From assembly GCA_031268055.1 (NCBI GenBank), contig JAIRXY010000064.1, positions 1 to 6,176 on the forward strand: 6,176 nt of DNA, in the 5' to 3' direction. The number at the start of each line of letters is the position of its first letter. Position 1 is the stretch's first letter. This DNA comes from Prevotellaceae bacterium (lineage in GTDB: Bacteria > Bacteroidota > Bacteroidia > Bacteroidales > UBA932). The position numbers and the translations under genes were made by a program. The notes under the pieces are model-generated. The model saw only the letters and a program-made list of their open reading frames with translations. It searched no databases and was not told the DNA's origin. Of this stretch, positions 1 through 5,649 are shown one piece after another.

Positions 1-146
1 CAAATTCCAACTTTTTGATAACGTAATTTATAGCCGAGCATAGTATATATATCACTGAATAACAATTAGTAACATATTTGCAGTGAAAAAAGTGATAAAG
101 TCAGGAAAAAAATCATAGTTCAGACAAGTGGTAGCAAGTGATAGCA

Positions 147-334
147 AGAGGATTTCATTCAAAATTCAAAATTTCCCTCAACTCGTTTGTAGGTTGAGGG
201 ATGATACATGGCGTACACGCGGAGATGACAATACACGCGGAGACGTGGCAAATTCTGTAAATTCTGTCAAAATCCTGATTTAGGCAATTCGCAAAAAGAG
301 GATTTAGTCCAAAATTCAAAAATTTTTTACCCTC
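147..334. repeat. Imperfect direct repeat, two copies 150 bp apart
   Basis: Positions 147-179 and 297-334 share the layout AGAGGATTT, four variable bases, CAAAATTCAAAA, a T-run, then CCCTC. The second copy has a longer T-run. It ends 18 bases before the lysS -7 box, so the upstream region may have arisen partly by local duplication. The CAAAATT heptamer within each copy resembles the short-period intergenic repeats seen elsewhere in the window. No function is evident. Confidence 0.55.
214..243. repeat. 12-bp direct repeat TACACGCGGAGA, two copies
   Basis: TACACGCGGAGA occurs at 214-225 and again at 232-243, an 18-bp period. It is a GC-rich island in otherwise AT-rich sequence. A period near two helical turns would suit a protein-binding site, but nothing else supports that reading. 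Confidence 0.5.
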
Positions 335-352
335 TCCTTACCAAATTTTCCT

Positions 353-360
353 TATCTTTG
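353..360 (+). promoter_or_regulatory. Candidate lysS promoter, -7 box TATCTTTG
   Basis: TATCTTTG matches the Bacteroidota housekeeping -7 consensus TAnnTTTG exactly. A convincing -33 TTTG is not visible about 19 bases upstream; only a T-run near 323-328 is present. Transcription would be expected to begin around 365-370. That makes the TTG at 365 an unlikely start codon and supports translation from the ATG at 482, leaving a leader of roughly 115 nt. Confidence 0.65.
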
Positions 361-481
361 CGGCTTGGCAACCGGTGCAACGAAAAGCTGCCGCTTGCAG
401 TTGCTTCGCACGAAAGCTTCCCTGCACGACGATTGCCGTATTTTTGGAGCAGCACACTTTTTTTTACATTACCACAAAATT
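361..481 (+). other. Untranslated leader of lysS
   Basis: This is the stretch between the -7 box and the chosen ATG. It has no ATG in any frame. It is richer in G+C than the sequence before it and can form local pairs, such as GCAAC (377-381) with GTTGC (400-404), and CTGC with GCAG inside that. Eight Ts run from 458 to 465, shortly before the start codon. In frame with lysS it reads as open codons from TTG at 365, but the encoded 39 residues do not resemble the N-terminus of any lysyl-tRNA synthetase I know. No T-box or lysine riboswitch core is recognisable. Confidence 0.5.
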
Positions 482-2209
482 ATGAGCATTGACATTTCAG
501 AGCAGGAGCTTGTGCGCCGCCAATCGCTGGAAAAAATTCGCGAGATGGGCGTGAATCCATACCCCGCCGAGGGGTTTGACGTTAACGCTGGCAGCGCGCA
601 GGTGACGCAAGGGTATTCTCCCGAAAAAAATAATTTTCAGGATGTGCGCATTGCGGGTCGCATTATGAGCCGCCGCATCATGGGCAGCGCCTCGTTTTTT
701 GAGCTACAGGACGAGCAGGGGCGCATCCAAGTTTACGTGCGCCGCGACGATATTTGCCCCGCCGGTGACGAGGAAAAAAAGAGCTACAACACGCTGTTCA
801 AAAAGCTGCTTGATATTGGCGATATCGTAGGCGTAAAGGGCTATGCGTTTATTACCCAGACGGGCGAGCTCTCCATACACGCCAAGGAGCTGAAGCTGCT
901 GTCGAAGTCCATTCGTCCGCTGCCCATTGTGAAGGAGAAGGATGGGCAGGTGTACGACGCTTTTACCGACCCTGAAAAGCGCTACCGCGAGCGGTACGTG
1001 GACTTGGTGGTAAATCCGCATGTGCGCGACGTTTTCGTGAAGCGCACCAAGCTTATTGGCTCCATGCGGGAGTTTTTGAACGCGCAAGGCCTGCTGGAGG
1101 TCGAAACGCCCATCCTGCAACCGCTGTACGGCGGCGCTGCCGCGCGCCCCTTCAAAACGTACCACAATACGCTGGACATGACGCTCTACCTCCGGATAGC
1201 AAACGAGCTATACCTCAAGAGGCTGATAGTTGGCGGGTTTTCGGGCGTGTATGAGTTTGCCAAGGATTTCCGCAACGAAGGGATGGATAGATTCCACAAC
1301 CCCGAATTTACGCAAATGGAGATGTACGTGGCCTACAAGGACTACCGGTGGATGATGGATACCGTAGAGGCAATGGTAGAAAAAATTGCGCTGGATTTGC
1401 ATGGTACCACAGAGGTGCAGGTGGGGGATAACGTTATCAACTTTAAGCGCCCGTGGAAGCGCTACACCATGTTTGAGGCCATTGAGCGCTTTACCGGCGT
1501 TGACGTCTCCGGCATGGACGAGGACGCGCTGCGCGAAGCGGCAACGAAGCTGGGCGTAACGCCGGACGCGTCGATGGGTAAGGGGAAGCTGATTGACGAA
1601 ATTTTTGGCGAATGCTGCGAGGCAAAGCTCATACAACCTACCTTCATCACCGATTACCCGATAGAGATGTCGCCGTTAGCAAAGAGGCACCGCGATAACC
1701 CCGATTTGGTGGAGCGCTTTGAGGCGAGCTGCAACGGCAAAGAAATTTGCAACGCCTACAGCGAGCTCAACGACCCTATTGACCAGCGCAACCGCTTTGA
1801 GGAGCAGCTGCTGCTTGCCAAGCGCGGCGACGAGGAGGCAATGCTGCTGGACGAAGATTTTTTGCGCGCCATAGAGTACGGCATGCCGCCCACGGCGGGT
1901 TTGGGCATTGGCATCGACCGTCTTGCCATGATTATGACCGGCTCGGCCTCAATACAGGATGTGCTGTTGTTTCCGCAAATGCGGCCGGAGAAAAAAGCGG
2001 CAAAGGACGATGCCGAAGCTTACGTTGCCTTGGGCGTGCCGGAGGAGTGGATTCCGGTGATACAAAAGATGGGCTACCTGACCGTAGAGGCAATGCAGAA
2101 AGTATCGCACGGCAAGTTGTTCAACGACCTGTGCGGAATGAACAAAAAGCACAAAATGGGGCTTACCAACCCCAGCGCAGACGATGTGAAGCGTTGGGTG
2201 GAAAAATAA
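482..2209 (+). CDS. lysS: Lysyl-tRNA synthetase, class II
   Basis: This cytosolic enzyme charges tRNA-Lys with lysine using ATP. The 575-residue protein is complete. An OB-fold anticodon-binding domain (about residues 55-140, with [11 protein letters not shown] and [16 protein letters not shown]) is followed by the class II catalytic core. Motif 1 lies near 195-215, ending in EVETPIL. The [16 protein letters not shown] segment and [14 protein letters not shown] come next. Motif 2 is at 257-283 (FRNEG, then [11 protein letters not shown]). [13 protein letters not shown] is at 424-437, and motif 3 is at 468-500 ([13 protein letters not shown]). About 70 residues extend past motif 3 ([20 protein letters not shown] onward); I associate this tail and the overall length with Bacteroidota LysRS. 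The start is ATG 482 because family similarity begins there and a promoter lies just upstream of the longer TTG option. No Shine-Dalgarno is present, as is usual in this phylum. It is transcribed alone and converges on the LysE-type gene. Confidence 0.98.
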   Translation: MSIDISEQELVRRQSLEKIREMGVNPYPAEGFDVNAGSAQVTQGYSPEKNNFQDVRIAGRIMSRRIMGSASFFELQDEQGRIQVYVRRDDICPAGDEEKKSYNTLFKKLLDIGDIVGVKGYAFITQTGELSIHAKELKLLSKSIRPLPIVKEKDGQVYDAFTDPEKRYRERYVDLVVNPHVRDVFVKRTKLIGSMREFLNAQGLLEVETPILQPLYGGAAARPFKTYHNTLDMTLYLRIANELYLKRLIVGGFSGVYEFAKDFRNEGMDRFHNPEFTQMEMYVAYKDYRWMMDTVEAMVEKIALDLHGTTEVQVGDNVINFKRPWKRYTMFEAIERFTGVDVSGMDEDALREAATKLGVTPDASMGKGKLIDEIFGECCEAKLIQPTFITDYPIEMSPLAKRHRDNPDLVERFEASCNGKEICNAYSELNDPIDQRNRFEEQLLLAKRGDEEAMLLDEDFLRAIEYGMPPTAGLGIGIDRLAMIMTGSASIQDVLLFPQMRPEKKAAKDDAEAYVALGVPEEWIPVIQKMGYLTVEAMQKVSHGKLFNDLCGMNKKHKMGLTNPSADDVKRWVEK

Positions 2210-2220
2210 TCCCTAATCAC

Positions 2221-2254
2221 AACCCTAACAGGGTTATAAACCCTGTTAGGGTTA
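2221..2254. repeat. Gene-end palindrome after lysS (copy 1)
   Basis: AACCCTAACAGGGTT (2221-2235) and AACCCTGTTAGGGTT (2239-2253) are perfect 15-bp inverted repeats around a 3-nt loop, ATA. The hairpin sits 11 bases after the lysS stop and between convergent genes, so it could act as a bidirectional terminator, but neither strand has a clean T-run directly after the stem. A near-identical copy (31 of 34 bases) lies at 5409-5442, so this is a dispersed repeat. G-rich GGGTTA-like sequence continues to about 2296. Confidence 0.8.
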
Positions 2255-2301
2255 GGAGGGGGGAGGGTTAAGGTTGGTTGAGGGTTAAGAGGGTTATTTA
2301 C

Positions 2302-2952
2302 CTAAGCTAATAGCAGCAGGGCTTTCACCACTTTCACGGCTCCGTCGATAAAAGCCAGCGCGCCAAGCAAAAGGATAATACCGCCTGACACCTTGTTGAT
2401 CCACCACATTTGCCGCAGCTTGAAGTGTTTGCGGTAGTGCGATACGGTGGAGGACAAAAAGAACCACCACGATAGCGCTCCCGTTAGCACCGCCAGCGCC
2501 ACCAGAATCGTAGGCCACACGCCGCTTACGCTCACCTTAAATAGCCCCATCAAAAACAGCACCGGCAGAATGTTGATGGGGTTGATGGTGAGCAAAAAAA
2601 GCGAAATCAGCGCTTTGCCCAAGCTGCCCTGCTGCTGCTTTCCGCGCGCGCGCAGCTGCTTCACGGGGTTGGTGAGCATAATCTTGACGCCTACCGCTAT
2701 CACCACAACGCCCACCAGCAGCTGTAGCATATTCTCCTTGTTGGCTATCCACTCCTCTACCACCGACAGGCTAAGCACGGCAACCACCGCAAACGATGTG
2801 TCGGCAAAGGCAACCCCCATGCCGGAAAAAAAGCCGGCTCGCCGCCCGCGGTTGAGCGTTCGCTGAATGCACAGCACCCCTGCCGGACCCATCGGCACCG
2901 AGGCCAGCAGCCCCACCAAAATGCCTTTTATGATAAGAATGAAGAAAAGCAA
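2302..2952 (-). CDS. LysE/RhtB-type (LysE family) translocator
   Basis: This is a probable inner-membrane exporter of the LysE/RhtB amino-acid and metabolite efflux superfamily; the substrate cannot be told from sequence. The 216 residues fit the family's usual 200-220. Six hydrophobic segments lie at roughly 2-25, 40-63, 76-94, 112-137, 145-168 and 186-205. The family hallmark after helix 1 is present as VPMGPAGVLCIQ (19-30), followed by the glycine-rich GFFSGMGVAFADT (40-52), the basic loop around 97-107, and LLTINPINILP (120-130) matching the conserved Asn-Pro of helix 4. The start is a TTG at 2952-2950: an in-frame TAA lies five codons upstream and the next Met is residue 21, inside the hallmark. 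No Shine-Dalgarno or close promoter is evident; a candidate promoter lies ~700 bp upstream. Lying beside lysS is not evidence that lysine is exported, because the two genes are convergent and not co-transcribed. Confidence 0.9.
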   Translation of the reverse strand: MLFFILIIKGILVGLLASVPMGPAGVLCIQRTLNRGRRAGFFSGMGVAFADTSFAVVAVLSLSVVEEWIANKENMLQLLVGVVVIAVGVKIMLTNPVKQLRARGKQQQGSLGKALISLFLLTINPINILPVLFLMGLFKVSVSGVWPTILVALAVLTGALSWWFFLSSTVSHYRKHFKLRQMWWINKVSGGIILLLGALAFIDGAVKVVKALLLLA

Positions 2953-3169
2953 CTTAGTATAGTTTTACAGCTTTATATTAATCCCAAAATGTTCATTAAA
3001 ATTTCACGCGCCAAGCGTAGGTGTTATATGATACCTAATTTTTGTCTTTGCAGGAGAATTAACGCAAAATCGCCAACTCCTCTACTTTTCAAAAGATTTT
3101 CCGGCTAGCTCGTAATCTGTAGGGAAAATAGGATTCTCTATACGGCCACGCCTAAAGTACTCAGCATTG

Positions 3170-3181
3170 CTAATTATGTAT
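3170..3181. repeat. Left flanking direct repeat (putative target-site duplication)
   Basis: CTAATTATGTAT here is identical to 3510-3521. The two copies bracket the palindromic element; three extra bases (CAT) separate this copy from the left arm, and the right copy abuts the right arm. The position at both boundaries suggests a target-site duplication, although 12 bp is long for most bacterial elements. Confidence 0.55.
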
Positions 3182-3184
3182 CAT

Positions 3185-3509
3185 GGCAAACGCATGAAAA
3201 AACGTCGGTATGCACTTCCTGTATGGCGACAGCAAAACGCTGTAAGCGTTTCCTGTGAATAACCCCCAGATTCATCTGGGGGTAACGCAAGCGCTATGCT
3301 ACAACCCAGAAGTCCGTAGGACTTTCCCTACATGTTGGGCAACGCCTGAACCGCTGTAGAAGCATCGCATACGCCGCTTTCATGGGGCAACGCTTACAGC
3401 GTTTTGCGCCCTATTTTCGCCCCCTCCCCCCAGATTCACAGGAAACGCTTACAGCGTTTTGCTGTAGCTAAATAGGAAATGCATATAGACATTTTTTCGT
3501 GCGTTTGCC
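3185..3509. mobile_element. MITE-like palindromic element with 76-bp terminal inverted repeats
   Basis: The arms 3185-3260 and 3434-3509 are ungapped inverted repeats, 67 of 76 positions matching by my count. The inner 32 bp (3229-3260 and 3434-3465) match perfectly, and the outer ends read GGCAAACGCA and, reversed, GGCAAACGCA. The 173-bp centre holds a hairpin (3262-3283), a smaller one with arms AAGTCC/GGACTT (3310-3324), and a third copy of the 19-mer AACGCTTACAGCGTTTTGC (3389-3407; the others are at 3444-3462 and, inverted, 3232-3250). CCCCCAGATTCA is also repeated directly (3263-3274, 3427-3438). There is no transposase gene. Non-coding content, long terminal inverted repeats and flanking 12-bp direct repeats fit a non-autonomous element mobilised in trans. 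The family and partner transposase are unknown. A structured RNA or an attenuator region are alternatives. Confidence 0.6.
3262..3283. repeat. Perfect hairpin inside the MITE-like element
   Basis: ACCCCCAGA (3262-3270) and TCTGGGGGT (3275-3283) form a 9-bp perfect stem with loop TTCA. No T-run follows on the plus strand, so it does not read as an intrinsic terminator. Confidence 0.7.
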
Positions 3510-3521
3510 CTAATTATGTAT
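3510..3521. repeat. Right flanking direct repeat (putative target-site duplication)
   Basis: CTAATTATGTAT directly follows the right arm of the palindromic element and is identical to 3170-3181. The match stops at both ends: the bases before differ (G and C), as do those after (C and A). Confidence 0.55.
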
Positions 3522-3654
3522 AGACTTCTATCAAATGCTATATTGATTATCAATCAGTTATTTTTTATAGAATGCTCAATATCTATACTAAATTAGCAAT
3601 GCCTTATTTTGCATCCCTTTAATAGTGCAAAATTTTTGTGAACATTAGAGGATA

Positions 3655-3685
3655 CAAAAGTAGCAATTGTTTGCAGATTACGAAA
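3655..3685 (-). promoter_or_regulatory. Candidate minus-strand promoter
   Basis: Read on the minus strand, TTTC (3685-3682), a 19-base spacer, then TACTTTTG (3662-3655) matches the Bacteroidota layout TTTG-N19-TAnnTTTG, with one mismatch in the -33 element and none in the -7. It points toward the LysE-type gene, whose start lies about 700 bases downstream on the far side of the palindromic element. Only very short frames lie between. It could drive that gene through a long leader, be a relic, or serve the palindromic element. Confidence 0.45.
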
Positions 3686-3742
3686 GGGGTATGCCTAAAA
3701 AAAGTTGGCGGCAGAATGTAACCTGCTATTCGTGATATTTCT

Positions 3743-3750
3743 TATCTTTG
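3743..3750 (+). promoter_or_regulatory. Candidate lnt promoter, -7 box TATCTTTG
   Basis: TATCTTTG is an exact TAnnTTTG match and identical to the lysS -7 box, again preceded by CT and followed by CG. The lnt ATG is 25 bases after its first T's octamer ends, so the leader would be under 20 nt, A-rich and without a Shine-Dalgarno. No clear -33 TTTG is seen at the expected distance. Confidence 0.65.
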
Positions 3751-3774
3751 CGAAAATAAAAAAACAATACACAC

Positions 3775-5445
3775 ATGCGTCGACATTTGCTGCTAACTTT
3801 GCTAAGCGCGCTGCTGCTTAGCCTTCCTTGGTACGAGAGCTTTTCGGGTTTGCTGCTGCTGGTAGCTTTTGTTCCGCTGCTCATGGTGGAGCACGATTTT
3901 GCCAAGAGCAACCGGCGGGGCTTTTGGAAGTACGCGTGGCTTTGCCTGCTGCTTTGGAACGCGGCTACCACGTGGTGGATATGCAACGCGACCTTTTTTG
4001 GCATGGTGGGCGCTTTTATCGGCAACTCTGTACAGATGCTGCTGGTGGTATGGCTGTTTCACGTCATCAAGAAGCGCGCGGGCAGCGCCGTTGGCTATGC
4101 GGCTTTTGTGGCGCTTTGGCTGGCGTGGGAGTGGTTTTACTTCGACGCCGAAATCACGTGGCCTTGGCTAACGCTGGGCAACGGGCTTGCCAAGGACGTT
4201 AAGCTGGTGCAGTGGTACGAGCTTACGGGGGCGCTGGGCGGGTCGCTGTGGATACTGCTAAGTAATCTGCTGGTGTTTTTTATTTTGCAAAAGCAGCAGG
4301 CAGACCTTCTAAATTTCCGCGCGGCGAAGGTAGAAAAAATGCTGCTCGCGGCGCTGGTTGCTGCGCCGTGCTGCTGCTCGCTCGTGCGCTTCTACACCTA
4401 CAGGGAGGCTGAAAATCCGTGCCGCGTTGCCATTTTGCAGCCCAACATCGACCCGTTCAACGATAAGTTTGGCGGCATGAGCGCAGAAGAGCAGCAGCGT
4501 GTGATTTTTGCGCAGGCCGCGAGCGTGGCCACCGACAGCGCCGACTACGTGATTGCCCCCGAGACAGCGCTGGAAAATATGCTGTGGGAAAATAGCATTG
4601 AGCAGAACAGCCTAATGCTGCGCTTAAAGTCGTTTTGCGCACAGCGACCTAACGTTAGCTTTGTCACCGGCGCCACAACCTACTACCTCTATGGCGAGGA
4701 CGAAGACGCTCCGCCAACGTCGCGCCTCATGAAAAATTCCAGCCGGCGCTACGACGTGTACAACGCGGCGCTGCAAGCCGACAGCAGCGGCCGCGTGCTG
4801 CGCTACCACAAGTCGAAGCTGGTGGTGGGCGTAGAAATGCTCCCGTACCCCAAATACCTGAACAAAATTATAGGCCGGTTTGCCATCAGCTTGGGGGGTA
4901 CTTCCGGAGGGTTGGGCACGCAAAAAGAGCGGGTAGCGTTTACCTCAAGCAACCGGAAGTTCAAGGCCGGCGTTGCCATTTGCTACGAATCTATTTTTGG
5001 GCAGTTCTATACCGAGTACATCAAAAAGGGCGCTAACGTAATGATGATTATTACCAACGACGGATGGTGGCGCGATACCCCTGGCCATCGGCAGCACCTG
5101 CGCTACGCCAGCCTTCGCGCCATCGAAACGCGGCGCAGCATAGCCCGCTCAGCGAATACCGGCATATCGGCAATCGTCAACCAGCGGGGCGAAATTGTGC
5201 AGCGAACGTCGTGGTGGACGCGCGATACGCTATCCGGCACAATCAACGCCAACGAGCACATAACGCCCTACGTGAAGCATGGCGACATAGTTGGGCGCGC
5301 GGCGGGTATCGCTACGCTGCTGATACTTCTCTATACGCTGGTAGTAAGATGCTGTAAGCCAAAACCCAAAACCCAAAACCCAAAACCCAAAACCCAAAAC
5401 CCAAAATTAACCCTAACAAGGTTTAAAACCCTGTTAGGGTTATAG
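3775..5445 (+). CDS. lnt: Apolipoprotein N-acyltransferase
   Basis: Lnt adds the third acyl chain, taken from phospholipid, to the N-terminal cysteine of lipoproteins at the periplasmic face of the inner membrane, the last step after Lgt and LspA. Hydrophobic helices fill about residues 4-38, 53-70, 75-97, 105-122, 150-171 and 189-205. A periplasmic nitrilase-like (CN hydrolase) domain follows, starting at RVAILQPNIDP (217-227), and a last helix lies at about 508-525. The catalytic triad is visible: Glu263 in APETAL, Lys346 in YHKSKLV and Cys403 in ICYES. Glu354 sits in the GVEMLP loop, and TNDGWW (427-432) and RAIETRRS (448-455) are conserved blocks. ATG 3775 fits the family start and the promoter. 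The oddity is the C-terminus: residues from about 528 to 556 (KPKPKTQN repeated, then LTLTRFKTLLGL) are encoded by a heptanucleotide repeat and a dispersed palindrome. The active domain is intact, so the enzyme is probably functional. Confidence 0.97.
   Translation: MRRHLLLTLLSALLLSLPWYESFSGLLLLVAFVPLLMVEHDFAKSNRRGFWKYAWLCLLLWNAATTWWICNATFFGMVGAFIGNSVQMLLVVWLFHVIKKRAGSAVGYAAFVALWLAWEWFYFDAEITWPWLTLGNGLAKDVKLVQWYELTGALGGSLWILLSNLLVFFILQKQQADLLNFRAAKVEKMLLAALVAAPCCCSLVRFYTYREAENPCRVAILQPNIDPFNDKFGGMSAEEQQRVIFAQAASVATDSADYVIAPETALENMLWENSIEQNSLMLRLKSFCAQRPNVSFVTGATTYYLYGEDEDAPPTSRLMKNSSRRYDVYNAALQADSSGRVLRYHKSKLVVGVEMLPYPKYLNKIIGRFAISLGGTSGGLGTQKERVAFTSSNRKFKAGVAICYESIFGQFYTEYIKKGANVMMIITNDGWWRDTPGHRQHLRYASLRAIETRRSIARSANTGISAIVNQRGEIVQRTSWWTRDTLSGTINANEHITPYVKHGDIVGRAAGIATLLILLYTLVVRCCKPKPKTQNPKPKTQNPKLTLTRFKTLLGL
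5359..5406. repeat. Heptanucleotide tandem repeat (CCCAAAA)n in the 3' end of lnt
   Basis: Six perfect CCCAAAA units (5365-5406) follow a partial unit, CCAAAA (5359-5364). The array contains no stop in any frame. Because 7 is not a multiple of 3, the coding pattern repeats every 21 bases as seven residues (PKPKTQN). A gain or loss of one unit would shift the frame downstream to an earlier stop (TAA at 5408-5410 or 5423-5425) without touching the catalytic domain. Confidence 0.9.
5409..5442. repeat. Gene-end palindrome (copy 2), inside the lnt frame
   Basis: This copy matches 2221-2254 at 31 of 34 bases. The outer arms, AACCCTAACA and TGTTAGGGTT, extended by a flanking T/A pair (5408 and 5442), are perfect; one mismatch follows and then GGTT/AACC. 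It ends three bases before the end of the lnt stop codon, so the palindrome is translated as LTLTRFKTLLGL. As with copy 1, no T-run follows. Confidence 0.8.
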
Positions 5446-5483
5446 TTAAGGTTAAGATTCAACCCATTCGCGGGTTGTCGCCC

Positions 5484-5559
5484 AGCATGAATCGGCGCGG
5501 TTGTAGAGACGCAGCGCTGCCACGCCTCTTGGCTACCGAATTTTCTTCATGCTTTTTTT
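5484..5559 (+). terminator. Terminator-like long hairpin downstream of lnt
   Basis: AGCATGAA (5484-5491) pairs with TTCATGCT (5546-5553), and a run of seven Ts (5553-5559) begins with the last paired base. Inside, TCGG (5492-5495) pairs with CCGA (5536-5539), then TAG/CTA and GAG/CTC, capped by the palindrome GCAGCGCTGC (5511-5520). The structure is longer than a usual intrinsic terminator but has the stem plus T-run arrangement in the right place, between the lnt stop and the next promoter. A smaller hairpin, CAACCC/GGGTTG (5460-5465, 5472-5477), lies just before it. A small structured RNA is an alternative. Confidence 0.5.
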
Positions 5560-5612
5560 ACGTCGAGTTCAGGTTAATATATAGTGAAAGTTCAACATAA
5601 ACTAATATTTGC

Positions 5613-5620
5613 TATATTTG
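5613..5620 (+). promoter_or_regulatory. Candidate promoter of the Rpn-type gene, -7 box TATATTTG
   Basis: TATATTTG matches TAnnTTTG exactly. A near-match (AATATTTG, 5604-5611) precedes it. The ATG at 5650 lies about 30 bases further on, giving a leader of about 20 nt ending GAAAAAACA, with no Shine-Dalgarno. The -33 region shows only GTTC at 5590-5593. Confidence 0.6.
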
Positions 5621-5649
5621 TAGCGATAATACTACTCTGTGAAAAAACA

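Larger units (their letters stand above)
1..352. other. AT-rich intergenic region upstream of lysS
   Basis: I see no plausible gene here: no frame carries a long open stretch with a protein-like composition. The region is AT-rich and full of short repeats: TATCACT at 50-56 with its reverse complement at 91-97, TAGCAAG twice (132-138, 142-148), an arm pair CCCTCAAC/GTTGAGGG (175-182, 193-200), and AAATTCTGT in tandem (250-258, 259-267). The upstream gene lies outside the window, so the left part may hold its 3' flank. CATATTTG at 73-80 is one base off the Bacteroidota -7 box but has no gene behind it. Confidence 0.7.
3164..3602. repeat. Outer 18-bp imperfect inverted repeat enclosing the MITE-like element
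   Basis: GCATTGCTAATTATGTAT (3164-3181) pairs with the reverse complement of 3585-3602, GCATTGCTAATTTAGTAT, at 16 of 18 positions. With the inner element and one copy of its direct repeat removed, the two arms would be about 63 bases apart, enclosing a smaller palindrome (TTGATTATCAA, 3543-3553) and a CTATA/TATAG pair (3538-3542, 3566-3570). This fits an older small palindromic element of about 100 bp, later interrupted. The left arm overlaps the direct repeat that borders the inner element. Confidence 0.5.
2953..3774. other. Long intergenic region between LysE-type gene and lnt
   Basis: I find no credible gene in these ~820 bases. Both strands are broken by stops, and the few short frames have no recognisable protein. 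The region separates two divergent genes. It holds a MITE-like palindromic element (3185-3509), its flanking direct repeats, an outer inverted repeat (3164-3602), and promoter candidates for both directions near its right end. TGTCTTTG at 3043-3050 is one base off the -7 box on the plus strand, but no reading frame follows it. Confidence 0.75.

Noticed and set aside
175..200. CCCTCAAC/GTTGAGGG hairpin as a terminator
   Set aside because: The stem is only 8 bp with a 10-base loop; no T-run follows on the plus strand and only a weak one on the minus strand.
365..481. N-terminal extension of lysS from TTG at 365 (39 extra residues)
   Set aside because: The TTG is four bases after the -7 box, so it would lie at or before the transcription start; the extra residues do not resemble the family, and [19 protein letters not shown] from ATG 482 does.
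704..2152. Several minus-strand open frames opposite lysS
   Set aside because: They lie antisense to a complete, clearly conserved gene and have no recognisable domains or promoters; they reflect its codon composition.
2248..2296. G-quadruplex in the G-rich strand after lysS
   Set aside because: Four runs of three Gs with short loops cannot be placed: the last loop would be about 14 bases. Only a weak two-tetrad form is possible.
2447..2866. 139-codon plus-strand frame opposite the LysE-type gene
   Set aside because: It is Ser/Thr/Pro-rich low-complexity sequence produced by the antisense of a membrane protein, and no promoter precedes it.
482..2952. A lysine charging/export module formed by lysS and the LysE-type gene
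   Set aside because: The genes are convergent with a hairpin between them, and the LysE superfamily exports many substrates, so the shared 'Lys' naming is not evidence of a functional link.
3043..3050. TGTCTTTG as a plus-strand promoter
   Set aside because: It has one mismatch in the invariant TA, no -33 element, and no reading frame or recognisable RNA after it.
3164..3602. CRISPR array
   Set aside because: The repeats are inverted and unevenly spaced, with no series of equal direct repeats and spacers and no cas genes nearby.
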